Shown piece after piece: positions 1 to 10,345 of a stretch of DNA of 64,000 nucleotides. Origin of the DNA: Thermothielavioides terrestris NRRL 8126 (lineage: Eukaryota > Ascomycota > Sordariomycetes > Sordariales > Chaetomiaceae); the NCBI RefSeq assembly GCF_000226115.1, contig NC_016462.1, positions 2,728,001-2,792,000 of the forward strand, written 5' to 3'. The notes under the pieces were generated by a model that saw nothing but the letters and a program-made list of their open reading frames with translations, did no database searches and was not told where the DNA came from. Each line of letters begins with the position of its first letter. Position 1 is the stretch's first letter. Both the position numbers and the translations under genes were made by a program.

Positions 1-209
1 CACGGGAACACGCGACTGCGGCGCCAGCCACTTTTGCACAGTACCTACACGACTGCTCACCCACTGCCGCCACCTTCCCTCATTGTTGGAAGCTGGAAGT
101 CTAGGTAAACAGAGATTACCAAGCACAAATCTACGGGTGTCCAGCAACCAACCAACGGCTCATTGTTGCATATTGACGAACTCGACGTGTTGCATCTGCA
201 CTCTGCATC
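1..209 (+). promoter_or_regulatory. 5' flank of the Nkp2-like gene
   Basis: This is upstream sequence of the first gene and is cut by the window edge. Short ATG-started frames here are not supported. No clear TATA box was recognised. Confidence 0.3.
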
Positions 210-862
210 ATGGCGCCGACGGAAGACACCATCCTGCGCAACTACCTGCTTGTTCCCGCGCAGCTGCCGTCCATCATCTCCCTGCAGGAATTCGTTGCGC
301 TGTTTCCGCGGCAGCTGCAGTCATCGCCACGCATCCGCAGTCTCTACCGCGATCTGCAGAGACAGAGGAATGCAGTCGTCGACGCCGTCGCGGAGCAGAT
401 CGAGCACGAGGTCAAGCAGGGGAAGGCTATGCGCCGCGCGGTGATCAGGTCCCGGCGGGAGGCCGAGGCAAACGAGCAGGATGACGAGATCGAGATCGAG
501 AGGATGGTCAGTTTGACGCAGCCGTGATGGAATTACCTAACCTGCACTGCACTGCACCACGCAGGGACACACGCAAGGGCACTGTGCGCTGACGTACCCC
601 GCAGCTGGGAAACTGGTCCGAGGCCCAAAACTCCAGACACAGCCTTGCCACTATCCTGCCTGAGATGGAAGGCGCTGTCGGTGAATTGGAGGCCGAGCTG
701 CAGCTGCTCGAGGAGGAGGAGGCCGCGCTCCTGGCCTCGGTCCGGCAGACGGTCGGCGCCATGAGCGACCTGCGGTACGGCCGGTTGGCTAACAGCCAGT
801 TGCCGGAACAAGTCCTCGACGGCCTGGCCAATTTGCAAGAAATCTGCAGGCCAAAGAATTGA
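210..862 (+). CDS. Nkp2/Cnl2-family inner kinetochore protein
   Basis: Two exons are predicted, 210-506 and 605-862, giving 184 aa. The 98-nt intron begins GTCAGT and ends CGCAG, and the phase is 0 on both sides. The N-terminus (MAPTEDTILRNYLLVPAQLP, then LPSIISLQEF and ALFPRQL) has the pattern of the Cnl2/NKP2 family: a short start, a 'LPxIISLxxFxALFP' segment and a charged coiled coil. Exon 2 continues as a Glu/Leu-rich coiled coil (about residues 120-150). Family members are small subunits of the constitutive centromere network (Nkp1-Nkp2 with COMA/CENP-OPQU in yeast), so a centromeric nuclear location is inferred. The gene converges on the next gene with 210 bp between stops. Family assignment is from memory of the motif pattern; the gene model is well supported by phase. 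Confidence 0.78.
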
Positions 863-1072
863 TCTCGATTCCAACAGCTCCCGTGTGCCCTCACAAGATC
901 GAAGCAGTGTACAGGAATAACCGTCCCGTCCCTTCCAGTCCGCCAAATCTAGGTAGCCATCGTCTTGAGACCCCTGCAGCACAGAAATACGACAAATCCG
1001 ACCCAGTAATTACAGTACTATCGTGGAAGATCCTTCGAAAAGAGAAACCCGGGGAACTCCATTGCAGCCGGG

Positions 1073-2103
1073 CTAAGAGCGGCCATCTCCAGCAGGAGCA
1101 GCACGCGGCGCGCCAGCGGCAGGAGCGCCGCCCTGCCGGTTCGCCGCATTGATGCGGCGGCTCCTAGAGAAGAGAAAGAAAAAAAATATCAGCGCTGGCT
1201 GCCTACCGTCACGAAAGGGAGAACAACTCACACCATGCGCCTGCTGATGAACGAGATAACCAGCATCATCCCCCACGACGGGATGACGTTCAGCACCCAG
1301 AAGACGTAGCCCAACGGCACGGCCAGCCCCCACCTGGTAAGCTTGCCGTCAAACGGGTGGAAGTAGCTGTTGGAATCATACTTGCGCCAGCGCGTCTCGG
1401 GGCCGGCCTTGTCGGCCTTGAAGGCGTCGACAATGTCCTGCGCCGTCGTCGTCGTCAGGTTCAGCCGCCAGGTGTGGATGTCGACGGGCGCCGGCGCGGG
1501 CAGCATCTCGAAGAGCCAGAGCCCGCCCGTGTTGGCCGACCAGCTGTTGCACAGCACCGGCTGGTCGTCGCAGTTGACGTAGCCCAGGTGCGGCGACGGC
1601 TGCGACGGCGGCAGCGCGGCGAACTTGCTGGCCGACTCGTTGAAGGCCGCATCGATTTTGCCGCAGCGGCCTGTGAGCAGAAAAAGAAAAAGCCCGTTTG
1701 GTCAGTTCACTGCTCGCCGGGAACCAGGGACAAAAAAAGGGGACGAAAAGGCCGGGGGGATCGAACCGAAGCACGTCTTATTCCGCCCCGACACCAGCAC
1801 CAACCACGGCTCGGGCTGCGTCGCCTCGGCCTTGACGGGCCCGTAGAGCGTGTCCTTCCAGTTCTCGAGCGTGAGCGTCGCGATGTGCTTGGGCTGCACC
1901 ACGTTCTTGGTCTTGGCCTTGCACGCGGCCGCGCTGGAGGCCGCGGCCGGTGCTTCGGCGGCCTTCTCCGCGCCGCTGCCGGGCACCGACGCGCCGAAGC
2001 TGCTGAGGAAGTTCTGGAACTTGGCCCTGTACTGCTCGAAGGGGCTCTCGGCCGCCGCCGCGAGCAGCGGCAGCGCCAGCAGGGCGGTTGTGGAGAAGCG
2101 CAT
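1073..2103 (-). CDS. ER membrane protein with a thioredoxin-like lumenal fold
   Basis: Three exons on the minus strand: 2103-1767, 1670-1232 and 1163-1073, giving 288 aa with all phases consistent. Intron 1 uses a GTTCGA donor and intron 2 GTGAGT. Residues 1-18 form a signal peptide (MRFSTTALLALPLLAAAAE). A Trx-like region follows ('LENWKDTLYG', 'PWLVLV', then CFGRC made at the exon 1-2 junction, then 'YVNCDDQPVLCNSW'). The expected CxxC is replaced by CX3C, so redox activity is doubtful. One membrane segment near residue 240 (WGLAVPLGYVFWVLNVIPSW and the following hydrophobic run) precedes a short basic, Ala/Gly-rich tail. It is probably anchored in the ER. I do not recognise a named orthologue. 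It is divergent from the CENP-Q gene. Confidence 0.68.
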
Positions 2104-2813
2104 GTTGGGCGGAGGACGGATGGGTCTGGAGTGAGGGCGGGTTGGGGGGTGAGACGAGGAAGGAAGAGGGGAAACACAAGCGGCCGGGAGAGCCTATGCT
2201 TGGATGATGATGCAGCGAATGAGGGGTCAGCCGCGTTTTAGCTGCCTGATGAGGACCAGCTGCGTGGGTGGAGGAAAGCGCCTCGCGGAAGCTGACGGCA
2301 GCAGATTCTCTTGTCGCAAGATCGGCGTGCAAGGGGAAAGGAAAGCGATCGCGAAAGATTCTAACCCGTGTTCTGGAAATTAGTCCTGTTGGTATTCGGA
2401 TTCCTTTTGATTGCTACGCTGCCTAGCGTGTCTGCCCCTTGTCGGGTGCCATGGCGCATGGCGTTGACCAGGGGCGGCCAAAGTGTCCTGTAACTCGTTC
2501 TGGTTAATTGTTGTGGGGTCGAGGAGCCCGACCGCGACTCCCGCCAACAGCTGGCGCCGAAGTGAATGACCCGCGCAAAGTGTGGGGGCATCTCCATGTC
2601 TCGGAGAACCCCGGCAACCGAAGCTCTGGGCGCGTCGCGATCAGCAACGCGTTGGCGTTGGACGTGTCTCCAGCCACAGTGGGGCCATACCTGAACATCG
2701 ATGACCGCATGTGGCTTACCATATACACATACGGCGGTACACGCCCAGCGGAATAAGATTGGCACCCAGGAGCACCGGCAGTGTTCCTCCATGCCCCCGT
2801 AGACTTTGTCCAT
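2104..2813. promoter_or_regulatory. Divergent intergenic region, thioredoxin-fold gene / CENP-Q gene
   Basis: About 710 bp separate the two divergent start codons. No supported gene lies inside: an open stretch at 2508-2756 has no ATG-led conserved product. It presumably carries both promoters. Confidence 0.4.
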
Positions 2814-4937
2814 ATGGTATGTATCGACCCCGTCTGCGCGATGAGACAGACGCCCAGCTAACAGCTAACACGCGGAGCAAGGCGCCCAAAGAGCCGAGTC
2901 AGAAGCGACAACGCGGCCGGCCGCCGGGCGCGTCCAAGACTGCAGTGAGCGCGTCGGGTCGCAGGCCGAACGAAGAACCCCTCCGAGAGCCGACCAATGC
3001 TGCAGAAGGTGAAAAAACTGCTTCGATGTCGAAGAAACGAGGACGGCCGCGCAAGAGCATTGGTTCTGCAGCGCACGACGAAACCCCACCCTCGCCGGCG
3101 GAGACCAGCGAAGCCAGCATTCCCTCGAGCGGTGCGCCGAAGAAGAGGGGACGGCCTCCAAAGTCCCGCGGTCCGGAAGAGATAGACGCCGCTGATTCGC
3201 CGCCGCGCAAGCGAAGAAGGGGCGAGGAAGCGGGCGAGGAAGTGGGTGGACGGAAAGGCGGCGCGGGGACTAAGAACCCCCGGTCAGGAGAGACTGCAGC
3301 CAATGCGTCCCAGAATGTCCCTGAGTCCGAGGAACGGGACATAGCAGAGGAGGGGAGTCGTAGAAACAGGAGGAACCGTCAACGCGACAACAGTCCAGCG
3401 CCAGCGCCAGCGCCAGCACCAGCGCCAGCGAGAGGGATGAGGACCAAGCAGGGTCAGGAGGGCAATTCAAAGGGGAAGTCGCGACAGAAGCCTGCAAGTC
3501 ACGAAGAACAACGGATCAATGAAGTCGAGACCGCGGAGGACACCTCGGGTCGACGAAGCAGAAGAGAGCGCCGATCTGCCGACGACAAACCGTGGTGGGC
3601 TGTCCAACAACCATCTGCCCAGACCGCTGGCGCTGAAGATGAGCGGCCAGGACAGTCTCAGAAAAGGAGGCGCGGCCGGCCGTCTCTTGCGGAGGTATCG
3701 GTCGCCAAAGCACAGAACCAAGCCGGCCCGGCTCAGAGTAATCAGCAAGGAAAGCCGAAACGACGTGGGCGGCCCTCTCATACCTCCGACGAAGGCGACG
3801 GTGGCAAAGAAACTGCCGAGCCTTCGCCGTCGACGACCGCCCAAAGTTCGCAAGCCAAACAGTCCTCTACCCGCCCTCGCCCCTCTTCTCCAGACGAACG
3901 GCCCGCGTCCCACGGACGAGAACATCCCGCCGCCCTAGCCAAATACCACCACCTGACCACGCGCACGCGCCAGATCCCGCGATCCACCATCACCTCCAAA
4001 TGGTCGCCCCTAACGGCCCCGTCCATAGCGGCCATCGACGCCATCCTCACCGACGCCGCCCGCCCTGTGCTCCACCGGCTGCGCGACCGCGACCAGCGCC
4101 GCGCCCAAGCGCAGACCATCCTGCGCCTGTTCACCGCCCGCCTGCGCGGCAAGCTCGTCAAGGGCATGCCCTTTCCCCCCGCCACCACCACCACCACCTC
4201 TTCGTCCTCCCCCTCTTCCGCCCCTCCCTCCAAACCAAGAACCACAAGAGCCAGCAGCAGCAGCAGCAAGCGACAGCAGCAGCAGCACGAACCCCGCGAC
4301 GGCGGCCGCGAGGCGGAGCTGGACTTCGAGAAGACGGTCGACGCCATCGCCGCGCTCGAGAGGGTGCTCGACCCGCTGCTGCACTCCGCCGCGCTGCTGC
4401 GCGCCGAGCGCGACCGCGAGCAGCGCGCCCTCAAGCGGGACTACGCGCTGCTCCGCCGGCTCGAGGCGAATGCGCGCGCCCAGGCGCGCAGCTGGCGGGA
4501 GGGCCGCGGCAGGGAGCATGTGCTTGCTGCGGCGGTTGGGGCTGGGGCTGGGCCCGGGGCTGGGGCTGGGCCCGGGGCCGGCGCGGGGGAGGTGGTGGTT
4601 GTTGCGAAGTCCGGTTCGGGTTCGGGGGGAGGAAATGGTGCTGTTTTTCAGGTGAGTTATTCTCTGCGTTTCTCGTCGCTGTCCTGGCTGCTTGTTGGGA
4701 GTTTTCTTCTCCTGAACTAGCTTTGGCGTGTGCTAACATGTGTAACAGGACCTGCAAGACGAGGAGGAACTGCTGGCGCTGTCGCAGCAGATTGGCAGCC
4801 ACATGGAGAGCATGCGGAGCAACCTGGCGCAGATCGAGGGCGTGCTGCCCGCCATCGCGAAGAGCAGGGCCGCGCTGCAGGGCGTGCTCTGTGAGCTTCT
4901 GAGTCCGGAGCAGTACGAGCAGGTGCTGCTTGGCTAA
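2814..4937 (+). CDS. CENP-Q-like (Fta7/Okp1) inner kinetochore protein with AT-hooks
   Basis: Proposed exons are 2814-2816 (ATG alone), 2882-4651 and 4749-4937, giving 653 aa. The first intron (2817-2881, 65 nt) has a perfect GTATGT donor, two CTAAC branch motifs and an AAG acceptor; it gives the N-terminus MAPKEPSQKRQRGRPPG. An unspliced alternative starts at 2819 (MYRPRLRDE). The second intron is GTGAGT...AACAG. Five RGRP AT-hook cores occur near residues 12, 54, 90, 265 and 296. A disordered middle includes a (PA)n run coded by a CCAGCG repeat near 3395. The C-terminal third is helical (WSPLTAPSIAAIDAILTDAA, then ALERVLDPLLHSAALLRAER) and ends in a short coiled coil (DLQDEEELLALSQQIGSHME). 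This layout matches fungal CENP-Q, the DNA-contacting partner of CENP-U/Ame1 at centromeres. Exon 1 is the uncertain part. Confidence 0.72.
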
Positions 4938-5180
4938 GGGGAGAGGACCAAGAGGTCAAGGCTTGGATGGGTGGTTGTCCGATGGCTAGGTATGATACCC
5001 CCATAAGATTCATGAATGGGTGGCGTTTATGAATGGATATTGTGTATGCATTGAAGCTGCGTTTTGCCCTCCGTCGGCTGTTGCTCACGCCATGGCTGGC
5101 GTGGGTGTCGGCGATGTTTGGCTATTGACGGACTCGGTAGGCTGGAAGAAGCCACGCGAGGACTTGGGAGAGGCTGCCAG
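4938..5180. other. Convergent 3' spacer, CENP-Q / HET
   Basis: Only 243 bp separate the two stops. It is a shared 3' region with no visible gene. Confidence 0.4.
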
Positions 5181-7436
5181 CTATATCAACTCGATCACCT
5201 TTCGCGGCTGTTCTACCCAGAACCGCTTTGCCTTATCGTCCAGCTCCCCGTTACAGTTGCCCACCCGTCTATAACGCTCGCCAGCGTCGTCCGTCTTAAC
5301 GAGAAGCAGCCCGGACCAGCTGGTCGTGTAGGGCGAGTTGGCCACCAGCAGCACCCACACGAGGTCTATCGGGCACGGCCCCGCGGTCTGACTACAGTAG
5401 TCATCCAGGTACCCAGTGGCGCACGCGTCAGCGTACTCCAGCCAGATATTGTAGACGGCGAACGCGCCGTCGACGTCCGGCTCGCCGACGGTGGCCCGGA
5501 CGACCCATCCTTCCAAGAAGACGGAGCCCGACCTGACCGCAGAGAAGGGGGCGAAGTCGTGGACCAGCTCAACCGCGCAATTCTCGACCTTGACGTGAAG
5601 CCGATTCGGGGACGTTAGGTCTAGCCACAGACTCGACGTTACCGGTCCGTCGTAGGACGCCCAGGACCAGCTCGGCGCCACGTACTCGGCGAAGCGTTTG
5701 CCGCCGTCCGGCGTGGGGTGCCACAGCAGCGCGTGCGGCAGCGTCGCCTCCCAGATGCCGGCGTAATAACGGCCGAGGACCCCATTCGCCAGCTCAGAAA
5801 GCCTAGTGGCCACCGACGACACGGCTGGGAGCTTGTCCCCGGGCACGGTGAGCTTCCGCTTGGAGTACTCCCAGACCACGCCGTCCCAGACCTGCAACAG
5901 CGCTTCCCTATTATAGCGGTCGTCTTCATCATCATCATCATGAGGCGCCTCGAGCCCCAGGCGGCGGAACCTGCGCTGCCGGCGCTCGCGCGGCGCGAAC
6001 GAGCGCAGCTCGGCAAACTCGCGATCGAGCCGCACGGCGCCCGTCCCGTCGGCGTCGGCGTCGTCGGACCTGCCCCGGCCCCCCGTGTCGAGCGCCGCCC
6101 CGTCGCTGCCCGCCGCCTCCGCGCACCGCCACCGCACCTGCGCCGTCGCGAACTCCCGCAGCCGCGGCGACAGCACCCGCTCCTGCAGCGTCCAGCCGCG
6201 CGCGTTGATCGGGTCCGTCCCTGTGCGGTACGGCTGCCGCGAGAGGATCACCGCGCCCAGCCGTGGTGGTGCCTGCTGCGGCGGCTGCTGCTCCTGCGGT
6301 TCCTGCTGCTGCTGCTGCTGCTGCTGCTGCCGCTGGCCGCCGCCGGTGAGGCGGTATGGCACGGTGCAGAGGGCGTGCCAGGCGCGCTCGGCCAGGAAGC
6401 CGTCGGCGCAGGCGGCGGCGCTGGAGGCGGCGAGGGTGACGCGCGCGCGCTCGTACACGGCCGGCATGCGCGCGATCTCGACCGCCTTGTCGCGCTCGTC
6501 GTCCTGGATGATGCACAGCGCGTCGATCCAGATGTAGGGAATCCCGAGCAGGGCGGTGGTGGTGATGGCGTCGCGGAGGGTGGCGGGCAGGCTGGCCAGG
6601 GGGATGCCGGAGAGGTGGGCGTCGTAGGTGGCTCTGGTCGTGGTCACGGGCTGGGGCCCGCCCCAGCAGTAGCTGAGGGCGCACCAGTGGATGTCGGAGG
6701 CCGGGTTCATGGCCGAGAGAGGGGCTGTTTCGACGAGCCTGACCGCGATTGCGCCGCCTTCGTGGCTTGTGACTTCTAGCAGCCTCGTGGGTGCCTGCGT
6801 CTCAGATTCCAGGGGGCCGGGGAGACGGCGAGAGCATGCGTGAGATGAGCAGCAGTCAGAGATCCAGGCTTTGATGTCCAGCAGGGTATCGTCGTTCAAC
6901 ATCAGGGGCTTCTGAGGCCGGTTTGGGACTTCGGCAGCGGCAGGGTCGTCTGGAGCAGCTCCGTCAGCCTGTGTCGTCTTTTGAGATAGAAGAGCTGGAC
7001 TCGAGGACGGGAGCGGACTGTACCCGGAGCGGCGAGGCGGCGGAAGAGTTCAATGTCACCATCGACGAGCCAGTAGGGGGTGAGCCAATTGCCCACGTAG
7101 TCACGACGGGGCAGGTAAATGCCCGTCGGGATGTAGTAGGCGCGTTTTTCTATGTCGAACTTCACCGTCGTCGGGCCCAAGCCCCCAACGACGGCGCAGC
7201 CAGTAGCGGATTTTCCTGGCGCGGTGATCGCCTGCCCAGCTGCTCTCGTACTGCGCCAGCGTGTCCCGCACGGAGCGGAAGAGCGGGCAGCTGAAGATCT
7301 CATCGGGAGGTGTCCTTCCAGCAAGGAGGGTTACGAAGTCCGCGCTGAGCTCTAGCGATTTCTCAGCGGCTACGAGCCTCTGGCAGTGGCAGCAAGTGTG
7401 TACACCGCCGCGGCTGAGGGTTAGTGAGGGTTCCAT
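5181..7436 (-). CDS. HET-domain (heterokaryon incompatibility) protein, probably frameshifted
   Basis: Exon 1 is 7436-7024 and exon 2 is 6949-5181, with a 74-nt intron (GTACAG...CTCCAG). Start ATG at 7436 (MEPSLTLSRGG), followed by CCHCQRL. The HET core is clear in exon 2: 'WCALSYCWGG', 'LPATLRDAI', 'GIPYIWIDALCIIQDD' and 'MPAVYERARVTLAASSA'. The linker 'PGDDPAAAEVPNRP' created by the splice is typical of this family. Inside exon 1 the frame carrying 'SCPLFRSVRDTL...RKIRYWLRRRWG' and the frame carrying 'PTTVKFDIEKRAYYIPTG' meet at a run of five C (7182-7186, plus strand); removing one base would join them. Hence a disabled allele, an assembly error, or a different splice (a 103-nt GTAACC...GGGCAG intron also restores frame). 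A glutamine tract lies near 6300-6330. HET proteins trigger cell death on non-self fusion; the partner is unknown. Confidence 0.75.
6300..6332 (-). repeat. CAG/CTG trinucleotide tract coding polyglutamine in the HET gene
   Basis: A near-perfect run of CTG on the plus strand reads as about ten CAG glutamine codons in the HET gene. Such tracts vary in length between strains. Confidence 0.8.
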
Positions 7437-8259
7437 TGTTATCGAACCGCTTTTCAAGTTGCAGCAGACTCAGGACAGAGGAGGGCGACAGAAACAGACG
7501 AGAGGCCAGTGGAATTCTGCAGCGTCCAGCCATGTATTGTACACAGCAATTGATTACTCTGGAAGCAATACTCAATACGCCCTCAAATCTGAGTTGGGCG
7601 GCTGCGTGCCGGGCCGGGCCGGGCCACATGGCTCGCATACTCAGCTCCTGCATGGTGTATGGCATCGTGGCAGCCGTGTTCTGCGCGGCCAATAACCAAG
7701 CACTGGGGCGAACTGCACGACCTCCGGGAGAAGTTTTCCTCGCAGCGATCAGAGGAAATAAGGTTAGGCCGACATCAAACGCATACCAAACATGAGGGCT
7801 TTGAGTCTGCGTCGATCAGATATTCCGTATGTCGCACCTGGAAGTCAACCGCGTTCACCACCGAGTAGGTATTCCACTTGACTAAGGTAGTGTAGAACAG
7901 CACAGCGCCAAGCGCTCTTGAAAACAGGGTAGGTATCGAGGAACACAGTTCCACGGGGCTTGAGAAAGAAGTTCGCTTCGAAGTGGAGCCTATGTAATAG
8001 CATTGGAATGATTGGCTGGAATGCTTGCAAGAGTGGGCCATCCCGCCGAAATGGGCCTGTAACTTTGCAAATATTTCGTGCTGCATGGTACTGTACCTCA
8101 GGTATGGATACAAACGTTACTTGAGTTACCTGATCAGGCGAAGAAAATCGTCGCCTCAGACTGCAATAAACTCCTCTGCTGTGCAGTCAGCTGTTGTTTC
8201 TGCAGGCCAAGGCGGCGATCCTGTAGGACTCGCAGTTTGGCAGGCCGTGAGTGGGATCC
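7437..8259. promoter_or_regulatory. Divergent intergenic region, HET / TRM2
   Basis: About 820 bp lie between the divergent starts. No protein gene is supported. It presumably holds both promoters. Confidence 0.4.
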
Positions 8260-10119
8260 ATGTCAATGCGCTCCGGTGTCATCAGCATTTTCTCCAGACC
8301 GGCGTCGTCTTCTTTCACCCTCCGTCGTCTCATCAGCAGCCACGCCCAGCTGCGCACTCCCCCATTCTGGGTCCGGCTGAGTTCGAACTCCGCCATGGCT
8401 ACCGGCCAGAGCACGGTGGATGCTGGCGATGTGTCCCAGGTCCCAGCGCCTCGGGCGAATGGCCACAAGCAGCCCGGGAAGCGGCCGTTCCAGGGGCATC
8501 ACCGCGGGCCAGCTAAGCACAGGAGAAAGGAGAAGACCGCGCAGGAGGGGTCTCATGACGAGGTGCTTCTCGCAGACGTGCAAGCCCTGCTCGCTTCTCA
8601 GAAGATTGCCGACGAAGCTGAGAATGGGGCCGCGGAGGAGGCTGTCGCCCTGCCCGAGGAGGGCTCCGAGATTGAGCTCGAGGTCGTCGAGTTGTCGTCG
8701 ACGGGGGATGGGTTGGCCAAGCAGCGGGGGTCTGACCACATCTATGTCGTGCCGTTCTCCATCCCCGGAGACACGGTCAAGGCCAAGGTGCACCGCCACA
8801 ACCGGGACGACGGCTACACTGCCGCCGACTTCATCTCGGTCGTCAAGCCGTCTCCCCTCCGCGACGACGCCCGCATCCAGTGCCGCTACTTCGCCAAGTG
8901 CTCCGGCTGCCAGTTCCAGATGCTGGACTACGCCGAGCAGCTCAGGATCAAGAGGAACATCGTCGTCAAGGCCTACCGCAACTTCTCGCAGCTGCCGCCC
9001 GAGCTCGTGCCCGAGGTCCTCGACACCATCGGCAGCCCGCTGCAGTACGGCTACCGCACCAAGCTCACGCCCCACTTCGACGGGCCCAAGGGCAATCCGC
9101 GGCGGGGGCCCAAGAAGGCCCATCAGGAGATGCCGCCTTTCGGCTTCACGCCGAAAAACACGCGCCAGGTGATGGACATCGAGGACTGCCCGATCGCCAC
9201 GGAGGCGGTGCGCAAGGGGCTGGCCGACGAGCGCGCGCGCCTGGCCGTCGAATACGGCAAGTACACCAAAGGAGCGACTATTCTGCTCCGGGAGAGCACC
9301 AAGCGCGTGCCCAAGGCCTCTCCTACCGACACCACCGAACCGCCAGAGGGCACGCCCTCGACGGCGCTGCGCGTCGAGACCGACACGCACACCGACTTCA
9401 AGACGTGCATCACCGACCAGAACGCCACCAGCACCGAGTACATCGACTCGTTCGTCTTCACCAACCCGGCCGGCGCCTTCTTCCAGAACAACAACTCCAT
9501 CCTGTCCCCCTTCACCGCCTACATCCGGTCGCACATCCTCCCGCCGGCCGATCCCAGTGCCGCCAAGCCGCCGAAAAAACCAATCCGCTACCTGATCGAC
9601 GCCTACTCGGGCTCGGGCCTGTTCACCATCACGCAGGCGGCGCTCTTCCCGGGCGGCAGCATCGGCATCGACATCGCGGAGAAGTCGATCGCGTTCGCGC
9701 GGCGCAACGCGGCGCTCAACGGCCTGCGCGAGGACCAGTGCCGCTTCATCGCCGCCGACGCGCCGCAGCTGTTCCGCAGCGTCAGCGCCTACGACCCGGA
9801 CGAGACCGTCGTCGTGCTCGACCCGCCCCGCAAGGGCTGCGACGCCGGCTTCCTGCGCCAGCTGCTGCGCTTCGCCCCGCGCCGCGTCGTCTACGTCAGC
9901 TGCAACGTGCACACGCAGGCGCGGGACGTCGGCGTGTTGGTCCGCGGGCTGGAGGGGGAAGGCGAAGGGGAAGGGGAAGGGAAAGGGCAGAATGGTGGGG
10001 AGGGGGACAAAAAGGGAGGAGGGGCGAGGTACGAGATTGAGAGTATCAGGGGGTTTGACTTCTTCCCGCAAACGGGGCACGTGGAGGGCGTGGCGATTTT
10101 GAATCGGGTGGATGCTTAA
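8260..10119 (+). CDS. TRM2: tRNA (uracil-5-)-methyltransferase Trm2
   Basis: Single-exon gene of 619 aa; ATG at 8260, with another at 8266. It methylates U54 in the T-loop of tRNA to ribothymidine using S-adenosylmethionine. The basic, Ser/Arg-rich N-terminus (residues 1-45) looks like a mitochondrial presequence, with an internal Met near 47 that could start a nuclear/cytosolic form. A TRAM-like domain spans about 105-175 (ELSSTGDGLAKQ, 'VPFSIPGDTVKAKV'). Four cysteines equivalent to the RumA iron-sulfur ligands are seen: C208, C214, C217 and C310. The SAM motif is 'YLIDAYSGSGLFTI' (444 onward), followed by 'DPPRKGC' (521) and the catalytic 'YVSCN' with C548. A Gly/Glu low-complexity insert sits near 565-590. 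Divergent from HET and convergent with ALG11. Confidence 0.9.
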   Translation: MSMRSGVISIFSRPASSSFTLRRLISSHAQLRTPPFWVRLSSNSAMATGQSTVDAGDVSQVPAPRANGHKQPGKRPFQGHHRGPAKHRRKEKTAQEGSHDEVLLADVQALLASQKIADEAENGAAEEAVALPEEGSEIELEVVELSSTGDGLAKQRGSDHIYVVPFSIPGDTVKAKVHRHNRDDGYTAADFISVVKPSPLRDDARIQCRYFAKCSGCQFQMLDYAEQLRIKRNIVVKAYRNFSQLPPELVPEVLDTIGSPLQYGYRTKLTPHFDGPKGNPRRGPKKAHQEMPPFGFTPKNTRQVMDIEDCPIATEAVRKGLADERARLAVEYGKYTKGATILLRESTKRVPKASPTDTTEPPEGTPSTALRVETDTHTDFKTCITDQNATSTEYIDSFVFTNPAGAFFQNNNSILSPFTAYIRSHILPPADPSAAKPPKKPIRYLIDAYSGSGLFTITQAALFPGGSIGIDIAEKSIAFARRNAALNGLREDQCRFIAADAPQLFRSVSAYDPDETVVVLDPPRKGCDAGFLRQLLRFAPRRVVYVSCNVHTQARDVGVLVRGLEGEGEGEGEGKGQNGGEGDKKGGGARYEIESIRGFDFFPQTGHVEGVAILNRVDA

Positions 10120-10345
10120 AGAGTAAAAGAGACAAATAGACGATGAGGTGCGCAGGCGCAGCTGCATTATAAGCTCTACCGTGGTGGTGATATCAATTTC
10201 AAGGACTGTTCGAGAAGACTACAGCCCAGAAGGCATGCCACCCAACACCCGCCCGTGCGTGTAAGGAAAGGGGTATCGATGGATCTAGGTATCTATGTGA
10301 AAAAAAGAGAAGCAAGGCGCACTGGATAAGAGGAACACTCCCAGG
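10120..10345. other. Convergent 3' spacer, TRM2 / ALG11
   Basis: 226 bp between stops. No feature was recognised. Confidence 0.4.

Noticed and set aside
1755..1775. GGTTCGATCCC-like string (minus strand) resembling a tRNA B box
   Set aside because: No A box or cloverleaf is found upstream, and the string falls at the splice donor of a coding exon.
1357..2241. A 294-codon plus-strand frame over the thioredoxin-fold gene
   Set aside because: It is Arg/Gly-rich with no conserved content; the minus-strand gene has a signal peptide, splice sites and a membrane segment.
8263..10167. A 634-codon open frame antisense to TRM2
   Set aside because: GC-rich third positions in TRM2 keep the complement free of stops; the antisense product shows no family motifs.
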